Assembly: GCA_937877545.1 (NCBI GenBank)
Contig: CALFJE010000035.1
Span: 1-8,179 of the forward strand
DNA length: 8,179 nucleotides
Source: an uncultured Selenomonadales bacterium
GTDB taxonomy: Bacteria > Bacillota > Negativicutes > Selenomonadales > Selenomonadaceae
Reading direction: 5' to 3'
Every line of letters starts with the position of its first letter. Position 1 is the stretch's first letter. The notes beneath the pieces are model-generated. The model saw only the letters and a list, made by a program, of their open reading frames with translations. It searched no databases and had not been told where the DNA came from. Both the position numbers and the translations under genes were made by a program. Below, one piece after another: positions 1 to 4,413 of this stretch.

Positions 1-131
1 CCCCGAAGCCGCCCGTGCCGCTATGAAACCTTCCAGGTTTCAAGTCGCGGCGAGCGCCATCCTTGGCGGCTCTATATCTGCGGCTCCAAAATACGCAGTA
101 AGTCGCCGTCATTGAGGCGGCTCTTTTTTTT
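1..131 (+). ncRNA. Candidate 3' part of a structured RNA (cut by window edge)
   Basis: Four consecutive hairpins can be drawn by eye. The first pairs 17-21 with 47-51 (GCCGC/GCGGC), then has an internal loop, then pairs 24-30 with 36-42 (TGAAACC/GGTTTCA) around a TTCCA loop. The second pairs 55-59 with 64-68 (CGCCA/TGGCG). The third pairs 78-82 with 94-98 (CTGCG/CGCAG). The fourth is the terminator at 101-131. This packing of stems just before a terminator suits the 3' end of a non-coding RNA better than a coding end. I could not match it to tmRNA, RNase P RNA, SRP RNA, 6S RNA or a known riboswitch. Two plus-strand frames stay open across part of it (one to the stop at 113-115, the other to a stop near 168), so the tail of a protein gene such as the usual upstream rlmN is not excluded. 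Confidence 0.35.
101..131 (+). terminator. Rho-independent terminator
   Basis: A GC-rich stem forms either as 101-107 with 116-122 (one G-U pair) or, with a tighter five-base loop, as 105-110 with 116-121. A run of eight T residues (124-131) follows directly. It ends whatever is transcribed from the left edge and insulates it from the stp promoter, which begins 31 bp further on. Confidence 0.8.
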
Positions 132-148
132 CGTAGCGTCGCTATATG

Positions 149-166
149 GTCAATCTGAATATTGAC
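149..166. promoter_or_regulatory. Inverted repeat over the -35 box, possible operator
   Basis: GTCAAT (149-154) and ATTGAC (161-166) are perfect 6-bp inverted arms with a 6-bp spacer. The right arm contains five of the six bases of the -35 box, so a dimeric protein bound here would compete with RNA polymerase. A second short palindrome, TAGCGTCGCTA, lies at 134-144 just upstream. No regulator is recognised from the sequence, and a 6-bp dyad can arise by chance in such a region. Confidence 0.3.
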
Positions 167-190
167 TGAAAAAAAATCTTTTGTTACAAT
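162..190 (+). promoter_or_regulatory. Sigma-A type promoter for the stp operon
   Basis: TTGACT (162-167) and TACAAT (185-190) are separated by exactly 17 bp and differ from consensus at one position each. TGT directly before the -10 box adds an extended -10 element (TGn). The spacer is A/T-rich. The expected transcription start near 197 gives a leader of about 36 nt to the start codon at 233. The promoter lies just downstream of a terminator, so the stp-prkC-rsgA transcript probably starts here rather than by read-through from upstream. Confidence 0.8.
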
Positions 191-217
191 CTGTCTAAAT
201 CTACTCGGCAGTGTCAC

Positions 218-227
218 GGAGAGGTGA
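218..227 (+). promoter_or_regulatory. Ribosome binding site of stp, favours the TTG start
   Basis: The stretch GGAGAGGTGA ends in GAGGTGA (221-227), a strong match to the anti-Shine-Dalgarno. It is 5 nt from the TTG at 233, whereas the GTG at 224 is part of the binding site itself and cannot be the efficient start. Confidence 0.6.
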
Positions 228-232
228 AAATT

Positions 233-934
233 TTGGCGAAGGTATATCAGGCGACGCACGTGGGCAAAGTGCGCCATAACAACGAGGATTCGCTGATAGT
301 GATAGAACCGTCAACATTCGTGGTGGCTGACGGCATGGGCGGCGCGTCGGCGGGCGAAGTCGCCAGTCAAATGTTGGTCGAAACCGTGAAAAGTTTCCTG
401 TCCAAATCCCCCGCGCCTTGGGACGAAAATATTTTGGCGCAGGCTGTCCTCTTGGCGAACGATAAAATCTTGAATTTGGCTCGACGGCAAGAGGAGTATC
501 GGGGCATGGGCACTACCGCGACGATTTTGTCACTAGACGGCGAACAGGCTTACTTCGCGCACGTGGGCGACAGCAGACTTTATCGGCTCCGAGGCGACGC
601 CTTTGAGCAACTGACGGCGGATCACTCCTACGTTGAGACTTTGGTAAGGCGCGGCGAACTTACGCCCGAACAAGCCCGCGTTCACCCGATGAAAAATGTT
701 CTGATTCAAGCGGTCGGCGCGATACCCGAACTTTTTATCGATAAGGATAACTTCAAGGTCGAGCGCGGCGATATTTTTCTGCTGTGCACCGACGGCTTGA
801 CCAATATGGTTGAAGACGCTACAATCGCCGAAATTTTAAAGACTGCGCAAAGCCCCGCCGACGCGCTGATTAGAGCCGCCCTGGAAGCCGGCGGCAAGGA
901 TAATGTTTCCGTTATCGTCGCAGGAGTTGATTAA
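233..934 (+). CDS. stp: PP2C-family Ser/Thr protein phosphatase (Stp/PrpC)
   Basis: This is a cytoplasmic metal-dependent phosphatase that removes phosphate from Ser/Thr residues and opposes the PASTA kinase encoded next to it. All PP2C landmarks are visible, counted from the TTG start: NNED at 16-19, VVADGMGG with metal-binding Asp33, then GTTAT, HVGDSRLYR, LTADHSYV, CTDGL with Asp187, and GGKDNVS with Asp223. At 233 residues it is a typical single-domain bacterial PP2C. A GTG at 224 would add three residues but lies inside the Shine-Dalgarno, so the TTG at 233 is preferred. It is first in the operon behind a strong promoter. The stop at 932-934 is followed after 2 bp by the small ORF and then by prkC. 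Family assignment is secure; the exact start is less so. Confidence 0.96.
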   Translation: MAKVYQATHVGKVRHNNEDSLIVIEPSTFVVADGMGGASAGEVASQMLVETVKSFLSKSPAPWDENILAQAVLLANDKILNLARRQEEYRGMGTTATILSLDGEQAYFAHVGDSRLYRLRGDAFEQLTADHSYVETLVRRGELTPEQARVHPMKNVLIQAVGAIPELFIDKDNFKVERGDIFLLCTDGLTNMVEDATIAEILKTAQSPADALIRAALEAGGKDNVSVIVAGVD

Positions 935-936
935 CC

Positions 937-1035
937 ATGTATCGCGAATTTGTTATCGGCGCGTTAAATTTCTACCATTCATTGTGCGGGGCGATAGATT
1001 GTGCGTTTCGCATTGCGCGTGACGCGTTGACGTAA
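937..1035 (+). CDS. Small ORF (32 aa) between stp and prkC, unknown function
   Basis: An ATG at 937 begins 2 bp after the stp stop and is preceded by AGGAG (922-926) with 10 nt spacing. The frame runs for 32 codons to TAA at 1033-1035. The peptide begins MYREFVIGALNF; residues 5-20 are mostly hydrophobic, and charged residues cluster at both ends (R3, E4; R25, R28, D29). It carries two cysteines spaced CGAIDC (17 and 22). This would suit a short amphipathic or membrane-associated helix. The stop lies 12 bp before the prkC ATG and is in the same frame as prkC, so stop-codon readthrough would add an N-terminal extension to the kinase. I know of no named peptide at this position in the stp-prkC locus. 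It may instead be untranslated spacer or a short coupling ORF that helps ribosomes reload at prkC. Confidence 0.45.
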   Translation: MYREFVIGALNFYHSLCGAIDCAFRIARDALT

Positions 1036-1047
1036 GGGGCGAAGAGA

Positions 1048-2832
1048 ATGATTCAGCGAGTCTTGAGCGGGCGATATGAGCTTGAAGAGAAAATCGGCAG
1101 CGGCGGCATGGCTGAGGTTTACAAGGCGCATGACCGCTTGCTTGCCCGCCCCGTCGCGATTAAAATCCTCCACGAGGCTTATCGTTCGGACGTGGAGTTT
1201 ATTGAGCGTTTCCACCGCGAGGCGAAATCGGCGGCGCGACTTTCACATCCCAATATCGTGAGCATTTACGACGTTGGCGTCGCGGGCAACGACCACTATA
1301 TCGTTATGGAATACGTCCAAAGTTCCACGCTCAAGAAAAAAATTCAGGACGAGGGCGCACTCGACATTTTGGACGCCATACGAATCGCCAAGGACATTGC
1401 AAGCGGCTTGACGCACGCGCACGCCAATAACATCGTCCACTGCGACATTAAGCCGCATAATATCCTAATGACGGCGGACGGACGCGCCAAGATAACCGAT
1501 TTTGGTATAGCCCGCGCAGTGACCGAATCGACGCTGACTTACGGCGGAAGCGTTATCGGCTCGGTGCATTATTTTTCACCCGAACAGGCACGCGGCGGCG
1601 CGATAACGCCAAAATCCGACGTATACTCCTTGGGCATAGTGCTTTATGAAATGCTGACGAACAAATTGCCGTTCACGGGCGAAAACCCCGTAGCCATAGC
1701 AATGAAGCATATCGAGGAGGAGGCAATCGCGCCGAGTCGGTATCGCCCGCAAATCCCGCCCATGCTTGAGGCGATAGTCGGCAGAGCAATGAGCAAAAGC
1801 CCCGAAATTCGTCCGTCGAGTTTCGAGCTGGTACAGGAGCTGTCGAACGTGGAGGCGGCTTTGAGCGTGGCGGTACAGGGCGACCCCGACGCCACACGAG
1901 TTTTGCCGCGAACAGAAATTCCGTCGCGGCGCACAGTCCGCCAAGGTTTGGGCACGCAAGCCCCGCAGCAAGAGGAGCCGCCCGCCGAGCCTGTCGCGGA
2001 GCCGAAACCCTTTTACAAGTCGAAAATTTTCATGCTGATGATGGCGTTGGTGTTGATGATGGGCTTTGGAGTGGGAATCTTCGCGGCGTTCGGCAAGGTG
2101 CTCAACACCGAGGAGACAGTCACGGTGCCCGAAGTCAAAGGCAAGCAACTGGCATTGGCGCGGCAGATTTTGGAGGATAACAAGTTGCGCGTGAACATAG
2201 CCGAGACTTACGACGCGAACGTTCCGGCGGGGCTGGTGGTATCGCAAGACCCCGACGTAGGCAAGACCGTCAAGAGCGACCGCCTGGTTACGATTTACGT
2301 AAGCAAGGGCGGCGAATCGATTGACATGCCCGATTTGGCGGGTTTGACAAAATCGTCGGCGATTGAGCGGCTCCAAAAGTTGGGCTTGAATTTGGGCAGC
2401 GTTTACGAAAAGGATTCGTCGAGCGAGCCTGGTACAGTCTTATCGCACGACCCCGCCACGGGTACCAAAATTATTCGCGGGCAGGCGATTGATTTGGTTG
2501 TATCGCGAGGCGGCGGCGAGCCTGAGCAAAAGGTTGAAGAGCCGTCCCATTATAAAGAGCCTGAACCCGTCCGCAGTGAGCCGGAACCGACTTATCGCGA
2601 ACCCGTCCGCGAGCCTGAACCTGAGCCGCAACCCGAACCCGTCTATCGTGAGCCGGAGCCCGTCTATCAAGAATCGGAGCCGACGTATCGCGAGCCGGAG
2701 CCTGCTTATCAAGAGCCTGAACCCGAACCGCAACCTCAAAGCGAGCCGACGCGTCATGAAAGCGAATTCCCCGAAATTCCGACTCAAATCGACGTGCCGA
2801 GCCGCGAGGGCGAACAGGCTAAGGAACGGTAA
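1048..2832 (+). CDS. prkC: PASTA-domain Ser/Thr protein kinase (PrkC/Stk type)
   Basis: This is a membrane-anchored kinase that senses cell-wall fragments outside the membrane and phosphorylates cytoplasmic proteins. The kinase domain covers about residues 10-270: glycine loop GSGGMAEVY (17-25), Lys39 in VAIK, Glu58 in helix C, HCDIKPHN (131-138), DFG (151-153), a Thr-rich activation loop (T159, T162, T164) and SPE (177-179). A juxtamembrane stretch leads to one transmembrane helix (about 327-348), then two PASTA repeats (about 357-422 and 423-489). The last 100 residues form a Pro/Glu/Tyr/Arg tail with heptad repeats. The catalytic loop has HCD in place of the usual HRD, making this a non-RD kinase by sequence. 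Bacillus PrkC has three PASTA repeats, so this sensor is shorter but extended by the tail. The ATG at 1048 has AAGGGG (1034-1039) with 8 nt spacing. It follows stp, its cognate phosphatase. Confidence 0.96.
   Translation: MIQRVLSGRYELEEKIGSGGMAEVYKAHDRLLARPVAIKILHEAYRSDVEFIERFHREAKSAARLSHPNIVSIYDVGVAGNDHYIVMEYVQSSTLKKKIQDEGALDILDAIRIAKDIASGLTHAHANNIVHCDIKPHNILMTADGRAKITDFGIARAVTESTLTYGGSVIGSVHYFSPEQARGGAITPKSDVYSLGIVLYEMLTNKLPFTGENPVAIAMKHIEEEAIAPSRYRPQIPPMLEAIVGRAMSKSPEIRPSSFELVQELSNVEAALSVAVQGDPDATRVLPRTEIPSRRTVRQGLGTQAPQQEEPPAEPVAEPKPFYKSKIFMLMMALVLMMGFGVGIFAAFGKVLNTEETVTVPEVKGKQLALARQILEDNKLRVNIAETYDANVPAGLVVSQDPDVGKTVKSDRLVTIYVSKGGESIDMPDLAGLTKSSAIERLQKLGLNLGSVYEKDSSSEPGTVLSHDPATGTKIIRGQAIDLVVSRGGGEPEQKVEEPSHYKEPEPVRSEPEPTYREPVREPEPEPQPEPVYREPEPVYQESEPTYREPEPAYQEPEPEPQPQSEPTRHESEFPEIPTQIDVPSREGEQAKER
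2635..2718 (+). repeat. Four 21-bp repeats encoding a Tyr-containing EP heptad
   Basis: Residues 530-557 of the kinase are four consecutive heptads of the form E-P-[V/T/A]-Y-[R/Q]-E-[P/S], with tyrosines at 533, 540, 547 and 554 and the fifth position alternating R, Q, R, Q. Looser related units lie upstream (tyrosines 502 and 516). The DNA repeats are degenerate, so the pattern has been kept or drifted at protein level rather than being a fresh duplication. Confidence 0.85.
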
Positions 2833-2834
2833 AA

Positions 2835-2876
2835 GGAATTAGGAATTAGGAATTGGGATTGAGGAATGGGGAATGA
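2835..2876 (+). repeat. Six tandem 7-bp repeats between prkC and rsgA
   Basis: The 52-bp gap holds six contiguous heptamers in register: GGAATTA twice, then GGAATTG, GGATTGA, GGAATGG and GGAATGA. The first two are identical and the rest differ by one or two bases. The array starts 2 bp after the prkC stop and ends 9 bp before the rsgA ATG. Its G-rich units (GAGG at 2861-2864, GGGG at 2868-2871) are the only Shine-Dalgarno-like sequence for rsgA. Confidence 0.85.
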
Positions 2877-2885
2877 TTTTTTGAC

Positions 2886-3758
2886 ATGACAGGGCGCGTA
2901 ATTAAATTTTATAACAGTTTCTTTTTCGTGAGCGTCGGCGACGAGCTTATTCCCTGCAAACTTCGCGGACTGCTCAAGCGCGACAAAAAAGTCGGAGGCG
3001 CGGTCTGCGTCGGCGACTTCGTGGAAATTTCTCTGCTCAAAGATAAAAGCGGCGTGATTGAGAGCGTTCAGTCGCGCCGCAATATTTTAATACGCCCGAC
3101 GATAGCCAACGTCGACCGCGTGATTCTGACCTTCGCCTTCGACGCGCCCAAACTTCATCCGCTCCTGCTGAATCGGTTCCTGGTGCTTGCCGAAAAGTCC
3201 GCGCTCGACGAAATTATAATCTGCGTGAACAAAATCGACCTCGCGGCGGAACGAAATTTTTTGGCGGAGTACGAATCGCTGTACAAAGTCCTGCGCGTGT
3301 CGGCGACTACGGGCGAGGGTGTCGACGAGCTAAGGGCTATCCTGTCGTCGGGCGTGACCGTCTTCGCGGGTGCCAGCGGCGTCGGCAAGTCCTCTCTGCT
3401 TAACGCCGTCGATAAAAATTTGCGCCTCAAGGTCGGCTCCGTCAGCGATAAAATTCTGCGCGGCAAGCACACCACGCGAATATCCGAGCTGATTGAATAC
3501 GGCGGCGGCTTTCTGGTCGATACGCCCGGTTTCAGCGCGGTTGACTTGACCGAGGCGGGGCTTGATAAAAATAATCTGCGCGGATGCTTTAAGGAATTCG
3601 GGCAATTCGCGGGCGCGTGCAAGTTCCGCAACGTTTGCAGTCACAGCCACGAGCCTGATTGCGGCGTCAAAGCGGCGGTAGAGCGCGGCGACATTTTACG
3701 CGAACGCTACGAAGCCTATTTGACGTTGCTTGAGGAGGTCGGCGCGTCTTCCAAATAA
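2886..3758 (+). CDS. rsgA: Ribosome small-subunit assembly GTPase RsgA (CpgA/YjeQ)
   Basis: RsgA binds late 30S precursors in the cytoplasm and hydrolyses GTP as part of a maturation check. The circularly permuted order of GTPase motifs that defines the family is visible. An N-terminal OB-fold (about 1-65) comes first, then G4 NKID (115-118), SAT (139-141, G5), G1 GASGVGKS (162-169), G2 around GKHTTR (193-198) and G3 DTPG (212-215). The C-terminal zinc site has Cys245, Cys251, His253 and Cys259. At 290 residues it has normal length. The ATG at 2886 gives the expected family N-terminus (MTGRVIKFYNSFFFV), but the nearest Shine-Dalgarno candidates lie 14 nt or more upstream in the heptamer array, so initiation may be weak. 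The usual Firmicutes downstream neighbour rpe is absent; the gene instead runs into a convergent gene. Confidence 0.96.
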   Translation: MTGRVIKFYNSFFFVSVGDELIPCKLRGLLKRDKKVGGAVCVGDFVEISLLKDKSGVIESVQSRRNILIRPTIANVDRVILTFAFDAPKLHPLLLNRFLVLAEKSALDEIIICVNKIDLAAERNFLAEYESLYKVLRVSATTGEGVDELRAILSSGVTVFAGASGVGKSSLLNAVDKNLRLKVGSVSDKILRGKHTTRISELIEYGGGFLVDTPGFSAVDLTEAGLDKNNLRGCFKEFGQFAGACKFRNVCSHSHEPDCGVKAAVERGDILRERYEAYLTLLEEVGASSK

Positions 3759-4345
3759 AGCACCTCCACGCCAAACCACTGCGCGGCTTCATCCCACTCG
3801 TAACGGAGCCGGCAGATTTTTTTTGTCTCCCAGTGCTCGTAATCAAAAATTATCGCGTCGCCGTCGGCATAAAACCGTTGCAGATAATAATCCCAGCCGA
3901 GGAGCTTGCGCCGCTTAACGTCCAACGTGTCAAAGTACTTAACCCATTTGCCGTCGCGAAAGCCGATAACATTAGACGATTCGCCGCCGCCCGTCTCCGT
4001 CGCCAAAAGCCAAAATTCGCGCCCGTCGTCACAGCTTATCGGATAAATCTGCGTCCGCCCCTCAAACACGAACACCGGCACCGTATTTGCAACGTCACTG
4101 CCGCCAAAGCTGCTTGCCGCCTCGTCCGACTGCTTGGTCGCGTCGAAGTGGAAATACAGCTTGCCGAATCGCGCCACGCCCTTTGAAGTGTCGCCCTCAA
4201 GCAACGTCGCGCCCTCGATTCGCAAAGTATAAGGCTCCGCGCCCAATGACATCTCGCCGACGCGTGCGCCCAACTCCAACGCCATTGCCGAAACCTGCGC
4301 GGTTGCCATAAGCAAGCCAATCAGCACCGCCAAAAATTTTTTCAT
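3716..4345 (-). CDS. Secreted protein of unknown function
   Basis: I do not recognise a family. The 209-residue product starts MKKFLAVLIGLLMATAQVSA, a clear Sec signal peptide with likely cleavage after Ala20 or Ala22. The mature part is rich in Asp/Glu and aromatic residues, with no further membrane segment. It has only two cysteines (in ISCDDG and KKICRL), which could form a disulfide outside the cytoplasm. Short alternating segments such as GKLYFHFDA, VPVFVFEG, DAIIFDYEHW and WFGVEVLYLED suggest a mostly beta fold. The ATG at 4345 follows GGAGGTG (4358-4352) with ideal spacing; an in-frame GTG at 4354 is part of that binding site and is rejected. The last 14 codons and the stop overlap the end of rsgA on the opposite strand. 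It seems to have its own promoter and sits behind the terminator of the AAA+ gene, so it is probably a separate transcription unit. Confidence 0.8.
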   Translation of the reverse strand: MKKFLAVLIGLLMATAQVSAMALELGARVGEMSLGAEPYTLRIEGATLLEGDTSKGVARFGKLYFHFDATKQSDEAASSFGGSDVANTVPVFVFEGRTQIYPISCDDGREFWLLATETGGGESSNVIGFRDGKWVKYFDTLDVKRRKLLGWDYYLQRFYADGDAIIFDYEHWETKKICRLRYEWDEAAQWFGVEVLYLEDAPTSSSNVK

Positions 4346-4364
4346 GCCAAACACCTCCGCGCCG

Positions 4365-4392
4365 ATTGTAACACAAAAAAAGACAGCCTCAA
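4365..4392 (-). promoter_or_regulatory. Promoter for the secreted-protein gene, inside the upstream terminator
   Basis: Read on the minus strand, TTGAGG (4392-4387) and TACAAT (4370-4365) are 16 bp apart, and TGT precedes the -10 box as an extended -10 element, the same TGTTACAAT as at the stp promoter. The -35 box lies within the 3' arm of the terminator stem of the AAA+ gene, and the T-run forms most of the spacer. The predicted start near 4358 would fall at the Shine-Dalgarno, giving an unusually short leader of about 13 nt, which lowers confidence. Confidence 0.5.
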
Positions 4393-4404
4393 GTTTTGAG
4401 ACTG
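4375..4404 (-). terminator. Rho-independent terminator after the AAA+ gene
   Basis: On the minus strand CAGTCTCAA (4404-4396) pairs with TTGAGGCTG (4392-4384) with one G-U pair and a very short loop, followed by TCTTTTTTT. The G-U pair would be a C-A mismatch in a plus-strand transcript, which fixes the direction. It begins 10 nt after the AAA+ stop codon. Confidence 0.85.
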
Positions 4405-4413
4405 CCCGAAATT

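Noticed and set aside
33..50. GGTTTCAAGTC resembles a tRNA T-arm
   Set aside because: No acceptor, D or anticodon stem can be drawn around it, and the bases pair better in the local hairpin at 24-42.
2..115. Open frame at the left edge ending in a TGA at 113-115
   Set aside because: The frame ends within the terminator stem, has no recognisable motif in its 37 residues, and coincides with strong hairpins; too weak to list as a coding region.
224..232. GTG at 224 as the stp start
   Set aside because: It is part of the Shine-Dalgarno sequence; the TTG at 233 has correct spacing.
1576..2376. 266-codon minus-strand open frame across prkC
   Set aside because: It is the antisense shadow of the kinase and PASTA region, with an Arg/His/Leu-rich composition typical of shadows.
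4346..4354. GTG at 4354 as the start of the secreted-protein gene
   Set aside because: The GTG is the end of GGAGGTG, the ribosome binding site for the ATG at 4345.
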